This document shows positions 13,801 through 21,225 of a DNA stretch of 21,225 bases, one piece after another. Position numbers and translations under genes: made by a program. The number at the start of each line of letters is the position of its first letter. The stretch's first letter is position 1. The DNA lies in IMG/VR virus record IMGVR_UViG_3300000115_000253, positions 1-21,225 of that record. One strand, 5' to 3'. The notes under the pieces were generated by a model, which did no database searches, had not been told where the DNA came from, and worked only from the letters and a program-made list of their open reading frames with translations. The stretch comes from a virus.

Positions 13801-16152
13801 TTATCTATTATTTAATGTGTCTCTAAAATCGTAAAGCTCTTCCAGTAAATCTCTTCTGGCATCAGTGTAGGGAAGCTTTTTAGTACTCTTAATTAGCCTA
13901 GTTATATCTGCTGCTTTTATTTTATTAGAAGATACTTTCTTTTCAAAAGTTTTAGCTGCGTTAGAACCAGAGCCATGTAGTTTTCTAACAGTAGAAACTA
14001 AAGCAGTGTTGCCTAACTCAGGTTGTTCACCTTTTGGTTGAGGTGACATCAGACCACCAGGACTTTCACCCCCTTCAATCTGAGATATTTCAGAAGGAGC
14101 ACCAGACTTCTCTGAAGGCTCTATGCCAAAGAGTTTTTGTAGTCTTTCTTTGACAGTCAATCTTTCTTCTTCTACTTCTTTTACTTTCTCAACTACTTTA
14201 GGAGCTAATGCTTTAATCTTAGCTTTTTCTGCTTCGTCTCTAGCTTGTTCAGCCCTCTGTGCTAAAATATCTTGAAGACGTTTGTAGGCAGGAGTGTCCA
14301 CTGTTCTAGTAAACACATTCTTATAGGTTTCGATGTCATCTTCTTTGAAGATTAACTCACCTATATCCTCTGCAATTGATACCATAGGATTCTTTTTATC
14401 AGGTGTTACCAAAGAAATGTCAGAAAAAGTAAAGTTAGATATTTCTTCTTTCAGTTGTCTCCAAGCATCAGTAGCTTGCTCACCTAGTTTTTCAATATGA
14501 GCAGGTGCTCTTGCAAAAGCTGCATCATACTTTTCATCTTGAGGGATAACTGACAGCATACCTTGCACAGCCCTATCAAGTGTAACCTCTGGATCAGATG
14601 ATTCAGAGTAATCAGGAAGACCTACCTTATCCATTAAACTATTGATAGCAGGAATTAAACCTTTGGTATTCTTTGCATCATCCTCAGATTTAATTGCTTG
14701 GGTATAGAAGAAGTTTGCTAAACTTTCTGCACCTATCATCTGTGAAAAAACACCAAGCATGGTGTTAGCTTTTTCCATAGTTTTCATCGAACCTGAAGCA
14801 ACCTTTTGATCTAAGTTTGCTGTAAACTCCATGACACTGTTATCAACTGTCTCTAGTACTTCTGTAATTTCTCTTTTCTTTGTTTTTACTCTTTGATCAA
14901 GAGTAATATTATCTCTGTAACCAGGAGCACCAGTCATATCAACAGGTTCACGAGTAAGAATAGTTTCGTTACCACCTATAATAGCAGGACCGTATACACC
15001 CTTTGCATTAGCTTCTAAAGCTTCTCCTGTTGTATTAAAAACTGCTTTACCGTCAGCATTTACTTCAATGTCTGCTTTCATATTGTCAGGTATTACTACT
15101 TTTGCTTCTGCAGAAACTCCAGTACCTTCATCTTTTACTTCACTAGTACCTTCAGCAGTACCCTCACCTAATGCAGAACTCATCTGTTCGTCTGTGCTAC
15201 TATCACCTTCTTTATCAGGAGATAGGAGGTCAATAGTACTCAACCTAAAAATACCACGATCTTTATTGAACAACTCAGAACCATAAGGAGTATCAGAAAA
15301 GTACCCCTGTGCTATAGAGGGATATTGCTTGATAAGTCTGTTCAACATATTGTCAGACACTTCACCTCTTGTACTGATACTATCAGTAAGAGAATTTAAT
15401 CTTGTGAATTCTGGTGCATCTTCTGGATTTATACCATCTTCTCTTAAGTTTGTTAAGAGTTGTGACATCTCTGTTTCAAGAAGATCTTTGTAGTCAAGAA
15501 CCATAGATACTCTTTTTCTCTCTAGAAAAACATCATCATACTTTTCATCTTTAAGTACAGAGTAGTCAGGACGCATACCACCATCCCCTGTACGTAGTGT
15601 ACCTACGGTGTCCATACCTGCAATAATCTCAGCACCAGTTATCCCTGGTAGGATCTCTGCCATTGCAACGTTTCGATTTATTTCATCAGTATCTACACCA
15701 CTAAAGAGCCTTTGAAAAATAGTTTTTTCTTTTTGCTCTGGAGCATCAGGCAGTTTAATCTTGTCATACTTTACAAAAGCATTCTCTACCAACTCGTCAA
15801 CAGATGCTGCTATGTCAGGATTTTCTTCGTTAATCTTTAAGAAAATATCAGCATCTGCCCCATTAAATTTATCAGGATTTTGTTCTAGAATATTTGCTAT
15901 GTAACTAATAGCAGCAGGATTTTTAGACAAGTACCTTTTTAGTCTTCGTTCTTCAACACCTCTACTTTTTAGTGCATTGTAATCTGCCATAAGCTTAGTC
16001 TGAAATTGTTTAACTTTAGCTCCGTTCTCTAGTGCTTTAGTAAACAGATAATCTTTTTTCTTTTGCTCAGACACCCTGATAGTCTCAGCATTTTTGACCA
16101 CTTGATCTCCGACTTTACCTGCAGCCTTAAATATAACTCTACCTAAATTCAT
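13801..16152 (-). CDS. Virion-associated protein of unknown function (783 aa)
   Basis: Not assigned to a named family. The first 60 residues are basic and helical (K-N-A-E-T-I-R-V-S-E-Q-K-K-K). Later parts are acidic and loop-rich, including a Ser/Thr/Gly/Glu-rich stretch near 320-360. A coiled-coil region (A-Q-R-A-E-Q-A-R-D-E-A-E-K-A-K) precedes a Pro/Gly/Ser linker that holds G-G-L-M-S-P-Q at 699-705. A compact 65-residue helical domain (L-V-S-T-V-R-K-L-H to the end) closes the protein. The linker motif recurs in two neighbours. Genes on either side are 2 and 8 bases away, so it is part of the same virion operon. An internal or tail-associated protein is the best guess. Confidence 0.65.
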   Translation of the reverse strand: MNLGRVIFKAAGKVGDQVVKNAETIRVSEQKKKDYLFTKALENGAKVKQFQTKLMADYNALKSRGVEERRLKRYLSKNPAAISYIANILEQNPDKFNGADADIFLKINEENPDIAASVDELVENAFVKYDKIKLPDAPEQKEKTIFQRLFSGVDTDEINRNVAMAEILPGITGAEIIAGMDTVGTLRTGDGGMRPDYSVLKDEKYDDVFLERKRVSMVLDYKDLLETEMSQLLTNLREDGINPEDAPEFTRLNSLTDSISTRGEVSDNMLNRLIKQYPSIAQGYFSDTPYGSELFNKDRGIFRLSTIDLLSPDKEGDSSTDEQMSSALGEGTAEGTSEVKDEGTGVSAEAKVVIPDNMKADIEVNADGKAVFNTTGEALEANAKGVYGPAIIGGNETILTREPVDMTGAPGYRDNITLDQRVKTKKREITEVLETVDNSVMEFTANLDQKVASGSMKTMEKANTMLGVFSQMIGAESLANFFYTQAIKSEDDAKNTKGLIPAINSLMDKVGLPDYSESSDPEVTLDRAVQGMLSVIPQDEKYDAAFARAPAHIEKLGEQATDAWRQLKEEISNFTFSDISLVTPDKKNPMVSIAEDIGELIFKEDDIETYKNVFTRTVDTPAYKRLQDILAQRAEQARDEAEKAKIKALAPKVVEKVKEVEEERLTVKERLQKLFGIEPSEKSGAPSEISQIEGGESPGGLMSPQPKGEQPELGNTALVSTVRKLHGSGSNAAKTFEKKVSSNKIKAADITRLIKSTKKLPYTDARRDLLEELYDFRDTLNNR

Positions 16153-16154
16153 TA

Positions 16155-16706
16155 TTACACCCTCGCCATTAAGCCTTGAGGCTTCTCTTCTTGCATTGTC
16201 GGTTCTTCAGGCATCTCTTCAGGCATCTCTTCAGCCTCACCTTCATCTGCCTCTAGGGTTGTGGCAACATCTTCTAGGAAGTCTACACCTTCGTCACGTT
16301 CATCTTCTGCTGTTGCTCTTATTGCTTTTCGCACAAGCATAGCTGCACGTTCTTCTACGTTGCTTTCATCTTGCTCAAAGTCTACTTTGTATTCTATCTT
16401 AGCTTCGTTTGCTAATCTAATAATATAATCTGAAACAACTGGTTCAATGATTAAACTAATATCAATGGAGTGAATACCATTTCCTACTGCACCAGTCATC
16501 ATAGCTTCAGCCAAAACCTTTACTGGTAAACCATACTCAAGAGCAAAGAAAACATTATCAATTACCTCGTCATCTTGAAGACGTTCAATGTGGTACTCAA
16601 CAGCCTCGTTGTGGTCTGTAATCTGAGGAGGTCTTTCCCATGCGTAATTCTTAGGTTCATCTGTTAGTGACTGACCTGGTACAGGAGCCATAAAATTTTG
16701 TGACAT
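16155..16706 (-). CDS. Conserved virion protein with acidic repeat tail (183 aa)
   Basis: The N-terminus reads M-A-P-V-P-G-Q-S-L-T-D-E-P, then Y-A-W-E-R-P-P-Q-I-T-D. From memory, 'P-P-x-P-G-x-S-L-T-x-E-P ... ERPP' openings mark a family found in marine tailed phages close to tail and head genes, with unknown role. The middle is helical with two apolar stretches (V-K-V-L-A-E-A-M-M-T-G; D-I-S-L-I-I-E-P-V-V). The tail is Glu/Met/Pro-rich from a 12-base repeat (2.5 copies at 16205-16234) and ends Q-G-L-M-A-R-V. The start shares one base with the previous stop (TAATG), so it is coupled to the 320-aa gene. Confidence 0.65.
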   Translation of the reverse strand: MSQNFMAPVPGQSLTDEPKNYAWERPPQITDHNEAVEYHIERLQDDEVIDNVFFALEYGLPVKVLAEAMMTGAVGNGIHSIDISLIIEPVVSDYIIRLANEAKIEYKVDFEQDESNVEERAAMLVRKAIRATAEDERDEGVDFLEDVATTLEADEGEAEEMPEEMPEEPTMQEEKPQGLMARV

Positions 16707-17668
16707 TATGTAGACCCTCTAATCTCATTAACTATTCTAACTAATCTAGACTTTGGCAGTTTCTTAAAACCTTCCCACTCATTTTTTAACTCAGCTACTG
16801 CTTTATCTATTGAGTAAGTAGGCTTAACTCTTCTCTCTGCTAAATGCATTGCAATAGAGTCTTGTGTTGCCTTATCAAATTTAGTATCGTCAGTAATACC
16901 CATCTTTTTTAAGATATTACGATCACGTAAATCTCGTAGGGTAAGCCCTACCATCTGATACTTTCCAATTGCTGTAGTATCTTGATCGTGTGTATTCAAG
17001 TTATAACTATGCCAATCCCCTCCAAGTTCCATGAGATCAAATATTTCACCCATAGTCATGTCGGTTACTTTAGTTCCTTTGAAAGGAGTGTCTTTTAAGT
17101 GAGCACCATTAAACATGTAGTCATAGTTAGGAGCTTCTACTTCATTTAAAGCTGTCCTAAACTCTGAAGTAATTTGCATGTACCCAGGTAAATCAGAATA
17201 GTCTAAATCCCCTGCAGGAATATCAGCAGGGTTATCATATCCTGTTTCAGAAGAAGCTACAATTCTATCAGCTTGAGCATCTGTTACATCTTCTGCTGCA
17301 TCAATATCCTGTCCCAAAAAAAAATCAAGGTCAGGTGACTTATCCATCTCAGGTGTATCAATAGGATCTAACCCCCCTCTTATAGCAGCAAGCCAAGTAG
17401 CCATATCTCTTTCAGCTTTCATTGGATCATCTGATGACAACAAAGAATCAACTACACCAGACTCATCTCCTGCTTTACTTGCACGTCTAACATCCCCTAT
17501 AGATTTTCTTATTTGATCTGCTGATTCACGAGCATCCCTAGCACCAAGACCTATAATTTCTTTAGTGCTTTGAGCAGACTTTTCTGTTGCATCACCCAGT
17601 ATTAAAGACGCAAGACTGTTAAGCCTTTGCATCCTACGTTTTTCTCTTAATCGATCACTTTCTTGCAT
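16706..17668 (-). CDS. Virion-associated protein with lysozyme/transglycosylase-like C-terminal domain (320 aa)
   Basis: The first 165 residues are charged, with two Arg-rich helices (R-L-R-E-K-R-R-M-Q-R; R-D-A-R-E-S-A-D-Q-I-R-K) and an acidic linker. From about 168 a lysozyme-like domain appears: E-F-R-T-A-L-N-E176-V-E178-A-P-N with a candidate catalytic Glu, then T-A-I-G-K-Y-Q-M (232-239), then K-F-D-K-A-T-Q-D-S-I-A-M-H-L (263-276). The GKYQ block and the Q-D-x-hydrophobic-A helix resemble phage lambda R-type transglycosylases (GH104-like). In a virion operon this would open peptidoglycan during DNA entry. A run of nine T in the coding strand (17316-17324) at residues 115-118 separates the two parts and is a possible slippage site. 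Confidence 0.68.
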   Translation of the reverse strand: MQESDRLREKRRMQRLNSLASLILGDATEKSAQSTKEIIGLGARDARESADQIRKSIGDVRRASKAGDESGVVDSLLSSDDPMKAERDMATWLAAIRGGLDPIDTPEMDKSPDLDFFLGQDIDAAEDVTDAQADRIVASSETGYDNPADIPAGDLDYSDLPGYMQITSEFRTALNEVEAPNYDYMFNGAHLKDTPFKGTKVTDMTMGEIFDLMELGGDWHSYNLNTHDQDTTAIGKYQMVGLTLRDLRDRNILKKMGITDDTKFDKATQDSIAMHLAERRVKPTYSIDKAVAELKNEWEGFKKLPKSRLVRIVNEIRGST

Positions 17669-17669
17669 T

Positions 17670-20600
17670 TTATATAAGTCCTACTGCTTTCATAAATACG
17701 GCTGATATTAAATTAGAAGCCCCTGCTTCAGCTTCAATATCTGCTTGTAACTCTGCACCTTCAATTGCTGCTTTGTTTGCAAGCTTTTGTAACATAATTG
17801 AGTTGTTTCTAGCAAGTGTGTTCTCTGAAGATTGGAATGCCATTGACAACAAATCTCGTTCTCTCTGCCATATCTCATCAAGACCTGCTTGAGTAATGTT
17901 ATTTACATTCTTAGCATACTCCATATTTGAAGCATTAGCTGCAGAAGTATTAATGGTAGCTAAGTTCTGTCTCCACTGAGCATTAGCTTGTGCTACAACA
18001 AGATAGTTCTGAGCATTAAACATTTCTCTTTGATTCTGAAGTGCAGAATTAAACTCAAGAAGAGAGTTAACCTCATCAGCATTAAACTGTTTCATAGCAT
18101 TCATTTGTGCTGCGTTAAACTGATTTACTGAAGAAGACAGATTAGCAAAGAACTGATTAGTCTGATTCTCTGATGTAGCATTAAATTGAAGAGCAGCATT
18201 AGCTGCAGCCTGATCAGAGAGTATAGAACTAACTAAAGACTGTTGTTTAAACAAGGCTGTCTGCTGTTCATTAGACAAGTTAGCCATGTCAACTTGTAAA
18301 AAGTTCTGAGCATTTTGTACTTCGGCCTGTTGTCTATTATTCAAATTCTGTGTGTCAAGTTGAGATAACGCAGCAGCTTCTGCCATGACTAGTGCTTGTT
18401 CATTACTAAGATTTTGCAACTCCATTGTGTTTGCAGCCCTAGAGTTTTCCAAAGCTATCTGCTGTTCAGCAGTAAAGTTCATATTTGCTATATCAGAAAC
18501 TTTCGCAGCATTTATAACTTTAGCCTGGAAGTCTTGATCAAAGTCCATCTGTAAAAACTTAGCTCTTTGTTCTGCTTTGAACAGAGCCATCTGCTGTTTG
18601 TTTGCTGTGTCAATCTGAGCAATAGGAAGAGCAGCTTCCATAGCAGCCTGGATCACAGCCTGACCTGCCATACTAGAAGCACCTAACCCTCTTTCAGCAA
18701 GCATCTGTGAAGCTTTTCTCATAGAACCTGCAGCCCAGGCAGGTGTTTCACCACCCTCAAACTGAGACATAAGACCTGCTAGTTCATCCTGTACAGAGGC
18801 AGCAGCCACTTCACCAGTACCAAAGGTTTCACCTACTTTTCTTTGGTCTACAGAGCTAAGACCTTGATTACCTTTAGCAACTGATTCCCCAGTTTCTAAT
18901 TTTCTTGGGTCTGGTGCATCAACATCAATAGAGTCTCCACTCGCAGCATCAAGATCTGCAACAGAGCTTGTCTTTTGTTCCTGTCCTGTTATACTTTTTG
19001 TAGGTCCAGTAGATGTTGCTGCAGTCATATCATCAGTAGCAGACTTTACATCCCCATAAGCTTGATTAGCTGATATTTGTGAAGCACCTATTTTTTGTGG
19101 AACATCAGCAGTAGTAGCAGTATCAATCTGTGCTACCTGCTCTTCCTGAATAGTAGGTGCTGTAGCAAGAGCCTGACCTGCAGTAGACTCAACGACAGTG
19201 CCATAAGTGTTAGGATCAATATAAGAAACAGGAGAGGCAGCTACTGCACCACCTGGTTGTGCAAAGGCTTGAGCATTTAGATTAGCTTGGTACTGTGCTA
19301 AATCTTCAGGTGTAACTGTTGTTTCTCCTGTAGGTATATCAGAACCTACACTGGCATCAATAGGTTCAGGTTTGTTAGTCTTTGCTTCTGCTGCAGCTTT
19401 ATCAGCTTCTATTTTGGCTAGAGTTGCAGGATCTTGAATATAAGTTTGATAAGCAGCAGCCATAGCATCTTTATCAAAACCAGGAAGACTGCTATCGTAT
19501 CCTTGATTAGATAAGTAAGTACCATAGTCAGGTAAACCAAGGTTAGATGTACCTGAATCATTAGCAGATTTAGCATTCAATGCTGTGTCATACCCCTGAG
19601 AATATGTTCCATCAGGATACTTGATCCTGTATATACCATCCTGCTCAACAACAGTGCCACCAGGCTTAAAGTTCATGGCAGGGTTTACTGTACCACCTGG
19701 ATTAAACCCTTGGATCACACCCCCTTGATTAAAAGTATCTACCTTATAATACCCAGGTGGAATCGGCTGTACAGGCTCATCATTTATGTGTTGAATGTAC
19801 ATAGTCATACCAAACCTGTTACGGTACAATACATTTTTAAAACCTGAAGAAGAACCTGCAGCTACTTTTTCTGCTTCTGTTTGAGGTTGAATGAGTGAAG
19901 CAGCTTCAGTAGCTCTATTAGCAAACTGTGTTTCTTGTAAACCAATTCCTGCTTCATAAGTAGGAAGATTTACTTCACTAGTACCAGTCTTTCCACCTCC
20001 ATACACAGGTGTAACATTACCAATACTAGGTGTACTAACATAATTAGGGCCACCATAACTCCCTGTGCTTCCCCCAGTTGTTTGACCTCCACCTACGTTA
20101 CCACCTACACCAGACACATTTCCTGAGAGTCTACCAGTTCCAGTAGTTCCAGTAGTTCCAGTAGTCTTTTTCTTTTTCTTAGTAAGATCCCACTCTAGCA
20201 TGTCAAGAAGCTTAGAGTTGTCTGTACCTGCTAGCCTGTCCATTTCATCACGAGCTTCTTGAGCAGTTGAAGCACCTCTATCATCAAAACTACTTAAGTT
20301 ACCTCCAAGGAATCCTGCTGTTGACCCAAATGTACCTTTTGTATTAGCAGCCCCATAACCCATTTCTTTCATTTTTTGTTCTAAGTAAAAGGCGTTTGCT
20401 GAATTACTACTAACAATACTTACTTCATTGGGGTCTAAATCTGCATCAATTAAGTCTTGCTCAGTAGGAGCAGTCTGCCATTTGTCAGATAATATTTGAG
20501 CACCTACATCGTTAGGTGAGTTACTGCCATAAAAGTTAGCTTGTTCCCCAGGGTTATACCCTGCAGCTTTAAGAACTTTATCTAGGTCAGAAGAAGCCAT

Positions 20601-20930
20601 CGTATCATTAGGATCAATACCTAAAGATTCGTAGGCTGCACTCATGTCACTAGTATTAACACCAGTGTTTTGAGCAAGAAACTTTAAGTCAGCAGCAGAA
20701 GCAATTTCATCTGCGTACTCTGTTAACTTAGATTCATCCACAACCCTAGAGGGTGCTCCTGTAACTTTTAGCTCAACACCATCATACGCATAGTTTCCAT
20801 CTGCATTTACAGTTACACCTGCAACACTTGCATCTCCTGCAGCAATAAGCTTATCAAGCTCAGGATTATCTCCTTCAGCTATTGTTGATCCTGCAGGTAA
20901 TGTCGATTTTACTGTTTTAAATACTGCCAT
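17670..20930 (-). CDS. Large virion protein with hendecad repeat array (1086 aa)
   Basis: Likely a tail or internal virion protein; no enzyme domain is seen. In order: an acidic N-terminal part (1-250); K-K-K-K-K and Thr-Gly repeats (near 255-264) leading into a Gly-rich stretch; Y-R-N-R-F-G-M-T-M-Y-I and P-I-P-P-G-Y-Y at 369-395, a block I recall from marine phage virion proteins; three F-[N/K]-x-G-G repeats at 400-427; a low-complexity Ala/Gln/Thr region; a conserved block at 715-773 containing A-G-L-M-S-Q-F-E-G-G-E-T-P and G-L-G-A-S-S-M-A-G-Q-A; then an Asn/Gln-rich repeat array at 774-1002 and an apolar end (L-I-S-A-V-F-M-K-A-V-G-L-I). The ATG follows AAGG by 9 bases. The upstream epimerase stop is 17 bases away. 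Confidence 0.72.
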   Translation of the reverse strand: MAVFKTVKSTLPAGSTIAEGDNPELDKLIAAGDASVAGVTVNADGNYAYDGVELKVTGAPSRVVDESKLTEYADEIASAADLKFLAQNTGVNTSDMSAAYESLGIDPNDTMASSDLDKVLKAAGYNPGEQANFYGSNSPNDVGAQILSDKWQTAPTEQDLIDADLDPNEVSIVSSNSANAFYLEQKMKEMGYGAANTKGTFGSTAGFLGGNLSSFDDRGASTAQEARDEMDRLAGTDNSKLLDMLEWDLTKKKKKTTGTTGTTGTGRLSGNVSGVGGNVGGGQTTGGSTGSYGGPNYVSTPSIGNVTPVYGGGKTGTSEVNLPTYEAGIGLQETQFANRATEAASLIQPQTEAEKVAAGSSSGFKNVLYRNRFGMTMYIQHINDEPVQPIPPGYYKVDTFNQGGVIQGFNPGGTVNPAMNFKPGGTVVEQDGIYRIKYPDGTYSQGYDTALNAKSANDSGTSNLGLPDYGTYLSNQGYDSSLPGFDKDAMAAAYQTYIQDPATLAKIEADKAAAEAKTNKPEPIDASVGSDIPTGETTVTPEDLAQYQANLNAQAFAQPGGAVAASPVSYIDPNTYGTVVESTAGQALATAPTIQEEQVAQIDTATTADVPQKIGASQISANQAYGDVKSATDDMTAATSTGPTKSITGQEQKTSSVADLDAASGDSIDVDAPDPRKLETGESVAKGNQGLSSVDQRKVGETFGTGEVAAASVQDELAGLMSQFEGGETPAWAAGSMRKASQMLAERGLGASSMAGQAVIQAAMEAALPIAQIDTANKQQMALFKAEQRAKFLQMDFDQDFQAKVINAAKVSDIANMNFTAEQQIALENSRAANTMELQNLSNEQALVMAEAAALSQLDTQNLNNRQQAEVQNAQNFLQVDMANLSNEQQTALFKQQSLVSSILSDQAAANAALQFNATSENQTNQFFANLSSSVNQFNAAQMNAMKQFNADEVNSLLEFNSALQNQREMFNAQNYLVVAQANAQWRQNLATINTSAANASNMEYAKNVNNITQAGLDEIWQRERDLLSMAFQSSENTLARNNSIMLQKLANKAAIEGAELQADIEAEAGASNLISAVFMKAVGLI
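17925..18611 (-). repeat. Coding 11/22-residue (hendecad) repeat array
   Basis: Residues 774-1002 of the 1086-aa protein divide into about ten consecutive 22-residue units without any gap. Early units start D-T-A-N-K-Q-Q, D-F-D-Q-D-F-Q, N-F-T-A-E-Q-Q, N-L-S-N-E-Q-A, N-L-N-N-R-Q-Q and N-L-S-N-E-Q-Q. In the later half the period halves to 11, with units opening Q-F-N, Q-F-F, Q-F-N, Q-F-N, E-F-N, M-F-N, Q-A-N and T-I-N. An 11-residue period is that of hendecad coiled coils. DNA identity between units is low, so the array is old and kept by selection on the protein. Confidence 0.8.
20138..20164 (-). repeat. Three perfect 9-base tandem repeats
   Basis: TTCCAGTAG occurs three times head to tail on the plus strand (20138-20146, 20147-20155, 20156-20164), encoding Thr-Gly-Thr units next to a K-K-K-K-K run in the 1086-aa protein. 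Perfect identity suggests recent expansion in a flexible linker. Confidence 0.85.
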
Positions 20931-20947
20931 ACTATTTTACCTTAATA

Positions 20948-21225
20948 TCATGATAAAGTTCTCCAAAGCTTTGTTGTATCTGCCTTAGTGAAATTTTGAT
21001 AACCCTTTTTTAATTTTTCTGGCATGTCTATCCATTCGATAGATGCCCCTGTTTCCTTACATATACTCAAGGCAACCTCGTAAAAGCTTTTCTCAAACCC
21101 TGTGCCTACGTTCCAAACATCTGACTTTTGTATAGAGAAAAATCTTTGATGATACTCTGTAATCTTGTCTACGTGAATAAAATCTCTGTAGAAATATTCT
21201 GAGTTCTTGAATAGCTTGACCTTTC
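20948..21225 (-). CDS. hldD: HldD-like ADP-heptose epimerase, C-terminal part (5' end outside window)
   Basis: The minus-strand frame is open from the window edge to TGA at 20948-20950 and gives the last 91 residues of an extended short-chain dehydrogenase/reductase. It contains Y-R-D-F-I-H-V-D-K-I, W-N-V-G-T-G-F-E-K-S-F, and I-E-W-I-D-M-P-E-K-L...Y-Q-N-F-T-K-A-D-T-T-K-L, which matches the end of ADP-L-glycero-D-manno-heptose 6-epimerase rather than other sugar epimerases. HldD makes the heptose precursor of LPS inner core. The protein stops right after this block, about 30 residues short of E. coli HldD, and the next gene follows after 17 bases. It could also be a related GDP-heptose or nucleotide-sugar epimerase. 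The NAD-binding N-terminus is not visible. Confidence 0.75.
   Translation of the reverse strand, partial: KVKLFKNSEYFYRDFIHVDKITEYHQRFFSIQKSDVWNVGTGFEKSFYEVALSICKETGASIEWIDMPEKLKKGYQNFTKADTTKLWRTLS

Noticed and set aside
20946-20955. Ten-base palindrome TATCATGATA before the 1086-aa gene
   Set aside because: It covers the end of the epimerase gene and its stop, is short and AT-rich, and no second copy was noticed; probably chance.
1-21225. tRNA genes, CRISPR arrays, insertion sequences, attachment sites
   Set aside because: Genes are packed almost without gaps (largest gap 84 bases), no direct-repeat array, transposase, integrase or cloverleaf-like sequence was seen.

Overview
The window looks like part of the genome of a lytic marine podovirus (T7-like replication genes, short tight gene spacing, AT-rich DNA). 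The combination of a flavin-dependent thymidylate synthase (ThyX), an adenosylcobalamin-dependent ribonucleotide reductase (NrdJ), a T7-like primase-helicase, polymerase, SSB and endonuclease I, and very large virion proteins on the opposite strand recalls roseophage SIO1 and the related 'cobaviruses' of marine alphaproteobacteria. That placement is an inference from gene content and is not proved by anything in the window. No terminase, portal, capsid, RNA polymerase, tRNA or integrase gene is present.

Layout. Positions 1-10312 are all on the plus strand: three small genes, thyX, a zinc-ribbon protein, a probable overlapping 48-aa ORF, primase-helicase, family A DNA polymerase, SSB, a short gap with two hairpins, a Cas4-like Fe-S exonuclease, endonuclease I, a small conserved protein, a MazG-like pyrophosphohydrolase, nrdJ, a four-Cys DUF1289 protein, a PD-(D/E)XK-like protein, a DUF3310 protein and a last small protein. 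Most neighbours overlap by a few bases (ATGA or TAATG junctions), so this is one or a few translationally coupled operons. A strong intrinsic terminator at 10319-10347 separates this arm from the convergent arm.

Positions 10346-21225 are all on the minus strand, read from right to left: the C-terminal part of a HldD-like nucleotide-sugar epimerase (cut by the window edge), a 1086-aa virion protein with an 11/22-residue repeat array, a 320-aa protein with a lysozyme or transglycosylase-like domain, a 183-aa acidic-tailed protein, a 783-aa protein and an 1148-aa probable DNA-ejection/internal virion protein. Gaps are 0-17 bases, so this is a single late operon.

How it works together. The plus arm degrades host DNA (endonuclease I, exonuclease), makes dNTPs and dTMP (NrdJ, ThyX, MazG) and replicates the genome (primase-helicase, Pol, SSB). 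The minus arm makes proteins that probably sit in or on the virion and carry DNA through the envelope, plus an enzyme that could alter host surface heptose. The most unusual points are the unbroken hendecad repeat array in the 1086-aa protein, a short GLM motif shared by three adjacent virion proteins, a degenerate TOPRIM acidic motif in the primase, an altered ThyX signature, the nrdJ-DUF1289 coupling, and an epimerase lacking the usual C-terminal tail inside the virion operon.
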